This document shows, one piece after another, positions 7,955 through 16,920 of a stretch of 37,516 bases of DNA (positions within the stretch are counted from its first letter, which is position 1; every line of letters begins with the position of its first letter). The stretch spans positions 1 through 37,516 of the forward strand of contig JANXUF010000065.1 of NCBI GenBank assembly GCA_025356335.1. The letters are read 5' to 3'. Source of the stretch: Actinomycetes bacterium (lineage in GTDB: Bacteria; Actinomycetota; Acidimicrobiia; Acidimicrobiales; Ilumatobacteraceae). The notes beneath the pieces were generated by a model. It searched no databases. It was not told the origin of the DNA and worked only from the letters and a program-made list of their open reading frames with translations. The position numbers and the translations under genes were made by a program.

Positions 7955-9051
7955 GCTCCGCCTTGGCCTTGCGCGGCCGACATCGACTCGAGCGCACGCA
8001 GCACCGCATCAGCAGGAACCCCGACGACGACTTCGACACCGTCAGGGCCGTCGAGGACGAACGTCAATCCGTCCAACGCCTTCTTGTCCCGGCCCATCGA
8101 CATCAGCAGCTGGTGGTGGTCGAGGCCCGTCGGAAGCGACGTGTCGAGTTCGTAAGCTCGACCGACCACTCGATAGTGGTCGTCGACCCGTGCGTCGTCG
8201 ATCCGTCCGAGTTCACGGGCGAGATGCGCTGCGTAGATCAGCCCGATGGCGACTGCCTCGCCGTGGGCGATGTCGTAGTGCGTGGCGATCTCCAGCGCGT
8301 GGGCCAGCGTATGGCCGTAGTTGAGCAGCGCCCGCCGGCCGGACTCACGCTCGTCGCTACCGACGACGTCCGCCTTGATGGCGATACACCTGGCGATGCG
8401 TTCAGGCTCGTCCATCGCCAACAGGTCGTCGCCCGTCAGGAAGTGGTATTTGGCCATCTCACCGCGGCCACAACGGAGTTCGCGCAGGGGCAGCGCCGAG
8501 AGCGCATCGAGATCGCAAATGACGCCGCTCGGCTGCCAGTACGCCCCGACGAGATTCTTGCCCTCGGCGATGTTGACGCCGGTCTTGCCACCGACGGCGG
8601 CGTCGATCATCCCCAGCAGCGTCGTCGATACGTGCACCACCGGCACGCCGCGGTGATAGCTGGCCGCTGCGAATCCGGCAACGTCGGTCACCATGCCACC
8701 CCCGACACCGACCACGGCATCAGCGCGATTGAGGCCCATCCTGGCGAATCCGCTGCACAGCTCCCCGATCGTCGTGAGCGACTTGTGATCTTCGCCGGAG
8801 CCGATCGTGAAGAGCTCGAACGGCACACCGGGATCGACCGTGAATGGAATGCCTTGCTGCGTCACGACGGCGACACGTCGGACGCCTGTCGGAATCATCG
8901 CCGCCAATTCGTGGCGTACGCCGTTGCCGACGAGCACGTCGTAGGAGCGGTCGCCGAGGTCGACACCGACCCGGATCGCCGACCCGCTGATCGGCGAGAA
9001 CCCGTGTGCCGAAGTGCTGTCAGCACCACTGTTCATCGGACCACTGTTCAT
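7933..9051 (-). CDS. aroB: 3-dehydroquinate synthase
   Basis: 372 aa, converting DAHP to 3-dehydroquinate in the shikimate pathway with NAD and a metal ion. Recognisable parts are VAVVTQQGIPF, the nucleotide/metal region GVGGGMVTDVAGFAAASYHRGV, STTLLGMIDAAVGGKTGVN, the Glu/Lys-rich ISALP-like region (DLDALSALPLRELRCGRGEMAKY) and the metal-binding histidines in LLNYGHTLAHALE and HGEAVAIG. ATG 9051 overlaps the aroK stop by 4 bases (ATGA); ATG 9036 is an alternative. The last codons, about VTCMPD-stop, are encoded by the palindromic repeat, so the natural C-terminus may have been replaced by repeat insertion. It is the last gene of the long minus-strand run. Confidence 0.95.
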   Translation of the reverse strand: MNSGPMNSGADSTSAHGFSPISGSAIRVGVDLGDRSYDVLVGNGVRHELAAMIPTGVRRVAVVTQQGIPFTVDPGVPFELFTIGSGEDHKSLTTIGELCSGFARMGLNRADAVVGVGGGMVTDVAGFAAASYHRGVPVVHVSTTLLGMIDAAVGGKTGVNIAEGKNLVGAYWQPSGVICDLDALSALPLRELRCGRGEMAKYHFLTGDDLLAMDEPERIARCIAIKADVVGSDERESGRRALLNYGHTLAHALEIATHYDIAHGEAVAIGLIYAAHLARELGRIDDARVDDHYRVVGRAYELDTSLPTGLDHHQLLMSMGRDKKALDGLTFVLDGPDGVEVVVGVPADAVLRALESMSAAQGQGGAVTCMPD

Positions 9052-9566
9052 CGCAGCACCGCGTCGACGACGTCCTGAATGGTGCGACCGTCGACGCGAA
9101 CGATGGCGTCTGCACTCTCGCGGTACAACGCCTCGCGTTCTGCTGCCATCAGTTTCAGTGTGCCGGCGGGGTCGGCCTCGATCGCTGGCCTGTGCTGGCC
9201 TTGACGTACTCGGCCGACGAGTGCCTCCGGTTCGGCGATCAACCACACGACCCGGCATCTTCCAGTGCGTAGCGCGTCCCGATTCGCCTGGCTGAGCACG
9301 GCTCCGCCGGCAGCAGCGATCACGCAGGGGTCCTCGGCGGCGATCGAATCGTCGAGCACTTCCGTCTCGATGCGCCGGAATTCCGGCTCGCCGTCCTCGG
9401 CAAAGATGTCGCGAACGGTCCTCCCGGAACGGCGTTCGATCTCGGCGTCTGTGTCGACGAACCTCCTGCGCAACCGCTCGGCGAGCAACCTGCCGACCGT
9501 CGTCTTGCCGGTCCCCATCAATCCGATCAGCACCAGATGGCGCTGCGTCGGATCCGGTCGCGTCAC
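9048..9566 (-). CDS. aroK: Shikimate kinase
   Basis: 172 aa, phosphorylating shikimate at O3 with ATP. The Walker A loop is [22 protein letters not shown] carries the shikimate-binding Asp; FRRIETEVL holds the substrate-binding Arg and Glu; AAAGGAVL is the GGG-like shikimate loop; RQGQHRP is the lid. GTG 9566 is chosen because it overlaps the aroC stop (GTGA) and gives the standard family length; the open frame upstream of it is a shadow of aroC. aroK is translationally coupled on both sides, to aroC and aroB. Confidence 0.96.
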   Translation of the reverse strand: MTRPDPTQRHLVLIGLMGTGKTTVGRLLAERLRRRFVDTDAEIERRSGRTVRDIFAEDGEPEFRRIETEVLDDSIAAEDPCVIAAAGGAVLSQANRDALRTGRCRVVWLIAEPEALVGRVRQGQHRPAIEADPAGTLKLMAAEREALYRESADAIVRVDGRTIQDVVDAVLR

Positions 9567-10729
9567 GGCGACAGGCTGGCGCGGAACGCTTCTGCGTTGC
9601 GGACCATCTCGGTGACGGAATCGCCGCCGAACTTGCGTTGCGCTTCGGCGGCAAGCGTGAGCGCAACCATCGTCTCTGCCACGACACCCATCGCCGGGAC
9701 CGCCGTCACGTCGGTGCGCTCCTTGAAGCTGACTGTCTCCTGTTTGGTGACGACGTCGACGGTCTTCAACGTCGGGCGGTTGAGCGTCGCCAGCGGCTTC
9801 ATCGCTGCGCGCACGACGAGCAGCTCGCCCGTCGACATTCCGCCCTCCGTCCCTCCGGCCAGTGTCGACTCGCGTCGATAGTCGTTGGCCTCTGGATCCC
9901 AGGCGATGGCGTCGTGTGCTCGGGATCCGCGGCGACCGGCGACCTCGAACCCGTCGCCGATCTCGACACCCTTGACAGCCTGGATACTCATCACCGATTG
10001 CGCCAGCAGCGCATCGAGTTTGCGGTCCCAGTGGACGTGACTGCCGAGGCCGATCGGGACGCCATAGGCAAGGACTTCGACGATCCCGCCGAGCGAATCG
10101 CCCTCCTTCGCGCACTGTTCGATCTCTTCGATCATCGCTTCTTCTGCCGCCTTGTCGAAGCAGCGAACAGGCGACTCGTCGACGGTAGTCAGATCAGCAG
10201 GCGTGGGCCTGGCGACGGACTTGGAACGGGCCGGCCCCATCTGGATGACATGGGACAGCACGTCGACCCCGAGATGCTTCAGCAGTTTCTTGGCGATCGC
10301 CCCGGCGGCGACGCGGGCGGCAGTCTCACGGGCGCTTGCCCGTTCGAGGACGTCACGGGCATCGGTGAACCCGTATTTCTGCATGCCGACGAGGTCGGCA
10401 TGCCCTGGACGTACCTTTGTCAGCGGATCCTTGGTGAAGCCTGGCGCCGGCGACATTTCCTCGTGCCATTTGTCGGACCGGAACCATTCGCTGTTCTTGA
10501 TCTCGATGGCGACGGGTGAACCGAGTGTCCGGCCGTGGCGGATACCGCCGATCAGCGTCAGTTCGTCGCGCTCGAAACGCTGGCGGGGGCCCCGTCCGTA
10601 GCCGAGGCGCCGCCTGGCCATTTCGTCGCCGATCTCCTCGCTGGTGATCTCCAGACCAGCCGGGAGGCCCTCGATGATCACAACGAGGGCTTGGCCGTGG
10701 GATTCTCCGGCTGTCAGGTAACGCAGCAT
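9563..10729 (-). CDS. aroC: Chorismate synthase
   Basis: 388 aa, forming chorismate from EPSP using reduced FMN. Family signatures are at the N-terminus ([21 protein letters not shown]), [56 protein letters not shown] and [21 protein letters not shown]. The ATG at 10729 is the natural start because the first residues are part of the conserved fold. It sits 78 bases after aroE and overlaps aroK by 4 bases. EPSP synthase (aroA) and DAHP synthase, needed to complete the pathway, are not in the window. Confidence 0.97.
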   Translation of the reverse strand: MLRYLTAGESHGQALVVIIEGLPAGLEITSEEIGDEMARRRLGYGRGPRQRFERDELTLIGGIRHGRTLGSPVAIEIKNSEWFRSDKWHEEMSPAPGFTKDPLTKVRPGHADLVGMQKYGFTDARDVLERASARETAARVAAGAIAKKLLKHLGVDVLSHVIQMGPARSKSVARPTPADLTTVDESPVRCFDKAAEEAMIEEIEQCAKEGDSLGGIVEVLAYGVPIGLGSHVHWDRKLDALLAQSVMSIQAVKGVEIGDGFEVAGRRGSRAHDAIAWDPEANDYRRESTLAGGTEGGMSTGELLVVRAAMKPLATLNRPTLKTVDVVTKQETVSFKERTDVTAVPAMGVVAETMVALTLAAEAQRKFGGDSVTEMVRNAEAFRASLSP

Positions 10730-10807
10730 CGCCCACAGGCTACGTCAGGCGGCAGCGTGACGAGGTTCTGTGGACCCTTTTGCACCGCCGGCGGTGCACC
10801 AGTTGGC

Positions 10808-11656
10808 TCAGTTTGCCGGGATGGCGCGATGTGCGAGTTCCGCCATCGCCGCCGCCCGCATCACCAACGGATCGGCTTCGACGCCCCCGGTGAAACGGCG
10901 GAATTGATGTACGGCTTGATGGACGAGCATCCCCAGACCGTCATGGACCGTCGCCTCGCGCTCGCCAGCAGCCTCGAGCAGCGCTGTTCGCAGTGGCTGA
11001 TAGACGATGTCGGAGACGGTTTGCCCGGCGTGTAGCAACGACACATCGAACGGGACCTCCGACGAATTCATGCCGATGGAGGTCGCGTTGACGACGAGAT
11101 CGGCATGTTCGATATCGCCGAACTCCCCGACCCGACCGACGTGCCCGGCGAGCATGGCCGTGTCGTGCGCCTTGTCGGCTGTTCGATTCACGACGACGAT
11201 CTCCGCCGCCCCGGCCCTGGCCAGTGCATCGACGATCGAGCGTGCAGCGCCGCCAGCCCCGACGACGACGATCCGTCGGCCAGCGGGGTCGACGCCTGCA
11301 TCGGCGCGCAGTGAATCGACGTATCCGTCGCCGTCCGTTGAACAGCCGAACAGGCGCCCGTCGGCGAGGGGCACGACGCAGTTCACCGATCGCAGCGCGG
11401 CCGCCGCCGGCTCGACGACGTCGACGTTGGCGAACACGCCTTCCTTGTGCGGCATCGTCACCGACAGCCCGCCGAACCCGCAGACGCGCATCGCTGCCAG
11501 TGCATCGCTCGCCAGCCCATGTGCGACGTCGAAGGCGACGAAGACCCAATCGAGTCCTGCCGCCGCGAACGCAGCGTTGTACAGCGCAGGTGACAGGCTG
11601 TGGTGGATCGGAGAACCGATGACAGCGCCGAGGCGGGTCCGCCCGGTGATCAACAC
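10808..11656 (-). CDS. aroE: Shikimate dehydrogenase
   Basis: 282 aa, reducing 3-dehydroshikimate to shikimate with NADPH. The substrate-binding region is AVIGSPIHHSLSPALYNAAF; the catalytic Lys lies in VTMPHKEGV; the Rossmann loop is VVVGAGGAARSIVDAL; NATSIGMN and GLGMLVHQAVHQF complete the family pattern. The start is GTG 11656, placing the first strand (LGAVIGSP) at the usual distance from the N-terminus. It follows mltG by 31 bases and belongs to the same transcription run as aroC, aroK and aroB. Confidence 0.95.
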   Translation of the reverse strand: MLITGRTRLGAVIGSPIHHSLSPALYNAAFAAAGLDWVFVAFDVAHGLASDALAAMRVCGFGGLSVTMPHKEGVFANVDVVEPAAAALRSVNCVVPLADGRLFGCSTDGDGYVDSLRADAGVDPAGRRIVVVGAGGAARSIVDALARAGAAEIVVVNRTADKAHDTAMLAGHVGRVGEFGDIEHADLVVNATSIGMNSSEVPFDVSLLHAGQTVSDIVYQPLRTALLEAAGEREATVHDGLGMLVHQAVHQFRRFTGGVEADPLVMRAAAMAELAHRAIPAN

Positions 11657-11687
11657 GGATTCAACACGGGTGATCGTCGCACGGCGA

Positions 11688-13013
11688 TCAGTTGGTCAGC
11701 AAACCGTTGGCCTGGGCGTAGGCGACGTTGGCGTCCTGTTGGGCCTGTGTCACTGCAAAGATGTGGTTCGTCTTGTCGTGCAGCACGTAGAACATGTACT
11801 GACACGTCGTATTCTTCGGCAGGCCCTTGCAGATCTCGGCGGTGGCCTTGGGGTTGTCGGCAGGAGTCATCGCCGCGACAATCGATGCCTTACCGGAGTT
11901 GGCGATCGGCGTCGGTGGCAGGCCGACGTGCATATAGGTGTTGTAGGGAGTGTCGACGTCACGAAGCGGACCGATCTTCGAGCCGGTCGGCTCGTTGTAC
12001 AGCAGTGTGGCGTCGATCTGCAGCGGCACGCCGGCGGCCAAACGGTTGTAGATGACCCTGGCGATCAGCGGACGGTCTGCCGCCGATTTGGCTTCTTTCT
12101 CGATGATCGAGGCGACGATGAGCAGTTGGTACGGCGTCAGGCCGAACTTCGGCTGGGCGTCTTGGATGTTGACCTGGCGACCGACCCGCTCCATTTGCGC
12201 CGCCATGCGCTTGGCGACGGCGGCTTCGGTCTCGCTGTTGGAGACCTGGTACGTGTCCGGGAACAGCAGGCCTTCGAGGTTCGTCGTTCCGTCCGGCGCC
12301 AGCGTCGAGGTGACGGTGCCGTTCGTCGTGACCGACAGGAAGCTGTCGGCTGACAGCTTCGGCACCTTGGTGTTCAGGCGTTTGCTCATGTCCGAGAGCG
12401 TGAAGCCTTCGGGGAACGTCACTTTCGTGTAGGTCTGTTCCGGGGGCGTTCGGAGTCGTCCCAGTACATTGCCCATCGTGTCGTGCGGCTTGATCTGGTA
12501 GTAGCCCGGGGTCAGTTTGAGGCCGCCCTTGCGGCCGACATACCACTCGAAAACTCCTGCGTGGGTGATGATGTTCTGGTCCTTGAGGCGATGCGAAACC
12601 GTGACGAGCGTGTCGGTGTCCGTCACCGTGAACGACACCGGCGCAGCAGCGGCGCCAGGTGGGTTGACCTGGCGGATCACCCAGAAGCCGACGAGACCGC
12701 CGACGATCACGGCGGCAACGACGAGGAACGAGACGAACCACAGGATGTAGCCGATCCACCGACGATCCCTGCGGAGGACATCGCTGTGGTACTTGTGCAA
12801 CACCCGTGGGTTGTCCCAGACGTCCGCCCGCCAGCGCGGGCTGTCGCGCAACGGACCGTCCCACTCCATGTCCTCGATCGCCGTACGGTCGAGATTTCCG
12901 GTCTCGTCCGACTGCACCGGTCTTCGCCGCTTGACCTGTGCAGTGGTGTGCTCGTGCGGCCGCGCCGTGGCAGCGGTGCCGTCGGAACGGCGATCGTCGA
13001 GCGTTGAACTCAC
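11688..13013 (-). CDS. mltG: Endolytic murein transglycosylase
   Basis: 441 aa. MltG cleaves nascent glycan strands and helps set their length. Residues 1-~85 form a charged cytoplasmic tail, then one membrane segment (WFVSFLVVAAVIVGGLVGFWV). The extracellular part has a LysM-like region (SFTVTDTDTLVTVSHRL, TPGYYQIKP) and the YceG catalytic domain with the conserved Glu in LLIVASIIEKEAK, plus ARVIYNRLAAGVPLQIDATLLY and TPYNTYMHVGLPPTPIANSG. GTG 13013 overlaps the ruvX stop by 4 bases. The long cytoplasmic extension is common in Actinobacteria. Confidence 0.95.
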   Translation of the reverse strand: MSSTLDDRRSDGTAATARPHEHTTAQVKRRRPVQSDETGNLDRTAIEDMEWDGPLRDSPRWRADVWDNPRVLHKYHSDVLRRDRRWIGYILWFVSFLVVAAVIVGGLVGFWVIRQVNPPGAAAAPVSFTVTDTDTLVTVSHRLKDQNIITHAGVFEWYVGRKGGLKLTPGYYQIKPHDTMGNVLGRLRTPPEQTYTKVTFPEGFTLSDMSKRLNTKVPKLSADSFLSVTTNGTVTSTLAPDGTTNLEGLLFPDTYQVSNSETEAAVAKRMAAQMERVGRQVNIQDAQPKFGLTPYQLLIVASIIEKEAKSAADRPLIARVIYNRLAAGVPLQIDATLLYNEPTGSKIGPLRDVDTPYNTYMHVGLPPTPIANSGKASIVAAMTPADNPKATAEICKGLPKNTTCQYMFYVLHDKTNHIFAVTQAQQDANVAYAQANGLLTN

Positions 13014-13426
13014 GGGTGTCGCCGATCGAGCCAGTTCTGCAACATCACCGCAGCCGCGACCTTGTCGACGTACTGGCGACGCGCCGAAGCCCGGATCCCG
13101 GCCTCCATCAGAGCGCGGTCGGCGGTGACCGTGGTCAACCGCTCGTCGAAGGTTTCAACTGGCACTCCCAATACGGTAGTCATTTCGGCCACCTCGGCAA
13201 GTGCACCCTTGGCGGCAATGCCGATCCTGCCGTCCATCTGCAGTGGCAGGCCCACCACGACGCGCTCGGCTTCCTCCTCGATCACCAGCGCCAGAATCCG
13301 TTGATGGTCGAGGTTGCGGCGCCCGGAACGCTGCAGCACGGTCAACGGCGAGGCGATGGTGCCAGACCGGTCGGAGACGGCGACACCGATGCGTTTCGAG
13401 CCGAGATCGATGCCGAGGGCGCGCAC
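13010..13426 (-). CDS. ruvX: Putative pre-16S rRNA nuclease / Holliday junction resolvase-like RuvX (YqgF)
   Basis: 138 aa, the usual family size. It has an RNase H-like fold with the first Asp in VRALGIDLGSKRIGVAVSD, VVGLPLQMDGR, FDERLTTVTADRAL and the final Asp in VDKVAAAVMLQNWL. In bacteria the family processes 16S rRNA 5' ends; an older proposal is Holliday junction cleavage. GTG 13426 is chosen because it starts just before the first catalytic strand and lies 7 bases after the alaS stop. The upstream open frame belongs to the alaS shadow. Confidence 0.93.
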   Translation of the reverse strand: MRALGIDLGSKRIGVAVSDRSGTIASPLTVLQRSGRRNLDHQRILALVIEEEAERVVVGLPLQMDGRIGIAAKGALAEVAEMTTVLGVPVETFDERLTTVTADRALMEAGIRASARRQYVDKVAAAVMLQNWLDRRHP

Positions 13427-13433
13427 GAACCGA

Positions 13434-16052
13434 TCAGCCGACCGGCCGGGGAAGGTCCCCGATTGCCTTGCTGGCGATCGCCAGCGCCTCGTCGATCCCG
13501 GACGGATCCTTGCCGCCGGCAACGGCGATGTCTCCCTTGCCGCCGCCGCCGCCCCTGATCGCCTTGGCGGCGTCCTTGATCAACTCACTGGCGGCAGTGG
13601 TCGAGGTCTTGATGACGACGGCGACGAGCGCCGCACCACCGGTGTCGGTCTCGCCACCGAGCACGACGGTGTCGATCCCGTGCTGGCGAATTGCCACCGC
13701 GAGGTCACGGAGATCGCCGGATGAGAGGCCATCGATGCGTGCCACGACCACACCGTCGACACTGCCAGCGGCGAACTCACCCGCCTGACCTTGCGCAGCT
13801 CTGGCCCTGAACACCTTCACTTGATCGTTGAGACCCTTGATCTCGTCGAGTTTGCGTTGGATACCGTCGACGAGCTCGTCCGCCTTGGCACCGACCAGTC
13901 GTGCGGCATCGGTCAGTACGCGTTCGTCGCGCTGCAGCAGGGCGACCGAGTTCATGCCGGTGACGGCCTCGATGCGACGGAGGTTCGAGCCGATCGACCC
14001 TTCGCTGATGATCTTGATGGCACCGATGTCGCCGGTCGCCTTGACGTGCGTACCACCGCACAGTTCGATGCTGTTGCGGCCGGCCTCGAGCACACGAACG
14101 ATGTCGCCGTACTTGTCGCCGAAGAAGGCGATCGCCCCCAGTGACGTCGCTTCGTCCTTCGTCGTCTCGTAGTTGCGGACGGAATCGTTCGAGAGCACCT
14201 CGTGATTGGCAAGCACCTCGATCTGTTCGATCTCGCCGTCGGTCAAGGCGGCATAGTGACTGAAATCGAAGCGAAGGCGATCAGGGCCGACGAGCGAGCC
14301 TGCCTGTTTGACGTGCTCGCCGAGCACCTGCCGCAGCGCCCAGTGGAGGATGTGGGTGGCCGTGTGGTTCCGCCGCGTCGCCGCTCTGGCAACGTTGTCG
14401 AACGCCAGATGGGCAATCTGGCCCGGCGAGGTGGCACCATCGACCATGCGCACGGTGTGACGCCGCAGACCAGGAATCGCGTTGGTCGTGTCGACGACCA
14501 ACGCACTGCCGGTCGCCGTCGTGATCGTTCCGGTGTCGCCGACCTGACCACCGCTCTCGGCATAGAACGGGGTGCGGTCGACGAAGATCTCGACGAGTCC
14601 GTCAGCACCAGGCAGCACTGCCAGTACACGACCTTCGCCTTCGTTGTCGACATAGCCGGTGAATTCGGTCGTGCCGAACTGCTCCATCAACTCGCGATAG
14701 GTGTGGACACGATCGTCGTCAGGACCGGCGCCCTTGCGCGCCGCCTTCGCCCTGACCCGTTGCTGGGTCATCTCGACATTGAAGCCTTCGATGTCGACGT
14801 CGACGCCGCGCTCGCCACTGATCTCCGTCGTCAACTCGAGCGGAAAACCGAACGTGTCGTGGAGTTGGAACGCCGCTGAGCCGCTGAGTGTCTTCCCGCC
14901 TGTCGACAGCTCCCTGTCGAGAATTCCCAATCCGGTCTTCAGTGTCTGACGGAAACGTTCCTCCTCGCGGGCGATGACGCCGGTGATGAAGTCGCGATTC
15001 TTGACGACGTCGGGATAGGCCTCACCCATCACCGTGATCGCCGTGTCGACGAGTGACGGCATCACCAGTTTGTCGGCACCGAGCAGATAGGCATGGCGCA
15101 CGGCACGCCGCAGGATCCGCCGAAGTACGTAGCCGCGACCCTCGTTCGAGGGGAACACGCCGTCGCTGACGAGCATCGCCCCCGATCGGGCGTGCTCGGC
15201 GAGCACGCGGAGGCTGAAGCTCGAGCGGTCGTCGTAGTCGCCGGCGGTGTACTTCGCTCCGGTGATCGAACACGCCTGTTCGATCAGCGGCGCCATCAGA
15301 TCGGTCTCCCACACTGAGTCGACACCCTGCAGCAGCGCGACGATGCGCTCCAGACCGGCACCGGTGTCGATCGACGGCTTCGGCAGCGGTGTCCGCGATC
15401 CATCAGGCGCCTGGTTGTACTGCATGAACACGAGGTTCCAGAACTCCATGAAACGATCGCCGCCCGGATCGTGCAACGGCCCGCCGGCGGGCCCGAACGA
15501 CGGGCCGCGATCGATGTGGATCTCCGAGCACGGACCGCACGGACCGGTCTCGCCCATCTGCCAGAAGTTGTCCTTGTCACCGAGGCGCTGGATGCGCTCC
15601 ATCGGCACGCCGACCTGCTCGTGCCAGATGGCTTCCGCCTCGTCGTCGCTCTCGTGCACGGTGATCCACAGGCGATCACCGTCGAGCCCGAAGACCTCCG
15701 TCACCAGTTCCCACGACCACGGGATGGCGTCTGCCTTGAAATAGTCGCCGAAACTGAAGTTCCCGAGCATCTCGAAGAACACCAGGTGGCGTTTCGTGCG
15801 TCCGACCTCGTCGAGGTCGTTGTGCTTGCCTCCGGCCCTGGCGCATTTCTGGACCGTGACGGCACGCTTGTACGGCGAGGCCTCGTCTCCGGTGAAGTAC
15901 GACTTGAACGGAACCATGCCGGCGACGGTGAACAGCACGGTCGGATCGTGGGGAATCAGGCTCGCTGATGCAACCGGCGTGTGTCCGAGCGACGAGAAGT
16001 AGCCGGTGAAGGCCCGGCGCAATTCGTGAGAGGTTCTCGGAGGCGTCGACAT
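13434..16052 (-). CDS. alaS: Alanyl-tRNA synthetase
   Basis: 872 aa, full length. The class II aminoacylation domain (FLGHTPVASASLIPHDPTVLFTVAGMVPFKSYF in pieces; GPCGPCSEIHID; DTGAGLERI) is followed by the tRNA-recognition region. The editing domain carries zinc-type residues in NHTATHILHWAL and CGGTHVKATGDIG, and the C-terminal DHHA1 domain is Gly-rich (GGGGGKGDIAVAGGK). The ATG at 16052 begins just before the conserved LRRAFTGYF helix. A TAGACT -10-like element lies 9 bases upstream, so alaS probably has its own promoter besides read-through. It is followed by ruvX after 7 bases. Confidence 0.97.
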   Translation of the reverse strand: MSTPPRTSHELRRAFTGYFSSLGHTPVASASLIPHDPTVLFTVAGMVPFKSYFTGDEASPYKRAVTVQKCARAGGKHNDLDEVGRTKRHLVFFEMLGNFSFGDYFKADAIPWSWELVTEVFGLDGDRLWITVHESDDEAEAIWHEQVGVPMERIQRLGDKDNFWQMGETGPCGPCSEIHIDRGPSFGPAGGPLHDPGGDRFMEFWNLVFMQYNQAPDGSRTPLPKPSIDTGAGLERIVALLQGVDSVWETDLMAPLIEQACSITGAKYTAGDYDDRSSFSLRVLAEHARSGAMLVSDGVFPSNEGRGYVLRRILRRAVRHAYLLGADKLVMPSLVDTAITVMGEAYPDVVKNRDFITGVIAREEERFRQTLKTGLGILDRELSTGGKTLSGSAAFQLHDTFGFPLELTTEISGERGVDVDIEGFNVEMTQQRVRAKAARKGAGPDDDRVHTYRELMEQFGTTEFTGYVDNEGEGRVLAVLPGADGLVEIFVDRTPFYAESGGQVGDTGTITTATGSALVVDTTNAIPGLRRHTVRMVDGATSPGQIAHLAFDNVARAATRRNHTATHILHWALRQVLGEHVKQAGSLVGPDRLRFDFSHYAALTDGEIEQIEVLANHEVLSNDSVRNYETTKDEATSLGAIAFFGDKYGDIVRVLEAGRNSIELCGGTHVKATGDIGAIKIISEGSIGSNLRRIEAVTGMNSVALLQRDERVLTDAARLVGAKADELVDGIQRKLDEIKGLNDQVKVFRARAAQGQAGEFAAGSVDGVVVARIDGLSSGDLRDLAVAIRQHGIDTVVLGGETDTGGAALVAVVIKTSTTAASELIKDAAKAIRGGGGGKGDIAVAGGKDPSGIDEALAIASKAIGDLPRPVG

Positions 16053-16061
16053 GCACCGACG

Positions 16062-16067
16062 AGTCTA
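16062..16067 (-). promoter_or_regulatory. Possible -10 element of alaS
   Basis: TAGACT on the minus strand ends 9 bases before the alaS ATG. This would give a very short leader or none. No convincing -35 hexamer was seen. Confidence 0.3.
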
Positions 16068-16125
16068 CGTCGAGCGGGTGTGGTCACCCAGGGTGATTTG
16101 CCGGTCGGCGTCGGTCGGCCAGGCT

Positions 16126-16485
16126 TCAGGTGTCCATACGGGGCTGGCGCGCCGGACGGTCTCGATGCGATGGACGAGGCTCGCGCGGGTGACGGATCTC
16201 ACGGACGTTCTCGAGCACGATCGATTCGCATCGCTCGACAACAGGCGCCTCATCGGCGTCGAGGATCGCCCGCAATTCGTCCTCCTTGTCGTGCATCGCC
16301 TCGCGTCCGTCGCGTAGTGCTGCAACGACGTGCTGGCCGGTCTGCCTGACTTTGGCCACGGCACCCTTGGCGACGTTGCCGGGCGCCAGCTTGGCGGCCT
16401 GGGTCCTGATCTTCTTCTTGGCGTAGCCGGCGCCGGCCGCTCCGGCGGCGACTCCTCCGACGAACCACGTGACTCGTTTCATCAT
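16126..16485 (-). CDS. Small membrane-anchored hypothetical protein
   Basis: 119 aa. An N-terminal hydrophobic, Gly/Ala-rich segment (VTWFVGGVAAGAAGAGY) is followed at once by KKK and a basic-to-mixed helical stretch, then an acidic helix (DKEDELRAILDADEA) and a basic Arg/Pro tail. The plan suggests a single-pass protein with its C-terminus in the cytoplasm. ATG 16485 overlaps the stop of the upstream DUF948-like gene (ATGA), so the two are coupled and probably work together. I recognise no catalytic motif. Similar small genes lie between rarA and alaS in other Actinobacteria. Confidence 0.65.
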   Translation of the reverse strand: MMKRVTWFVGGVAAGAAGAGYAKKKIRTQAAKLAPGNVAKGAVAKVRQTGQHVVAALRDGREAMHDKEDELRAILDADEAPVVERCESIVLENVREIRHPREPRPSHRDRPARQPRMDT

Positions 16486-16889
16486 GCCCGCTTCAACTCC
16501 TTCGGCTTGCGTCCGCTGTCGATGGTCGGATGTTGCTGCGCGTTGCGCATCCGCCTGGCTGCGCGACGCGTCCCCGTCGCCAGCGCGATCGTCTTGATCA
16601 CCGGCGTACTGAACGCCGCCTTGGCGACCCGCGTCGTTCCGGACACCGCCCCGCTGATCGCTTCGGCCGACCCGAGGACACGGTCGAAGCGGTCGAGATC
16701 ATCGCGGGCGTCGTCGACAGACGCCCGCAGGTCGGCGAGTAGCGGCCTGGTCTCATGACGCAGTTCGGCGACTTCGGTCCGGAGCGCCCGCAACATGTCG
16801 AGCACGCGCAGCAACACGACGATCAGCGCAGCGAAGCCGATCGAGCACAGCACCGCCGCGAGGATCACCGCCAGGTCGCCGGCGGTCAT
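16482..16889 (-). CDS. DUF948-like membrane protein
   Basis: 135 aa from ATG 16889. One N-terminal membrane segment (LAVILAAVLCSIGFAALIVVLL) is followed by a coiled-coil helix (RALRTEVAELRHETRPLLADLRASVDDARDDLDRF in overlapping heptads), then a second weakly hydrophobic region and a basic C-terminus. This is the plan of DUF948 proteins. The reading frame is open further upstream, but that part overlaps the Asp-Glu-Pro repeat of rarA and is not credible. It starts 31 bases after rarA and overlaps the next gene by 4 bases. Its function is unknown; structural or envelope roles are usually guessed. Confidence 0.7.
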   Translation of the reverse strand: MTAGDLAVILAAVLCSIGFAALIVVLLRVLDMLRALRTEVAELRHETRPLLADLRASVDDARDDLDRFDRVLGSAEAISGAVSGTTRVAKAAFSTPVIKTIALATGTRRAARRMRNAQQHPTIDSGRKPKELKRA

Positions 16890-16920
16890 GAGCAGTTCGG
16901 TCGATTCGTCGATTCGTGCT

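Noticed and set aside
11007..12353. 448-aa plus-strand frame opposite aroE and mltG
   Set aside because: It is a low-information antisense frame; both minus-strand genes are certain.
16078..16100. Operator at the TCACCC-A-GGGTGA palindrome
   Set aside because: It is a short 6-bp dyad beside a coding end and common by chance in GC-rich DNA; no regulator is linked to it.
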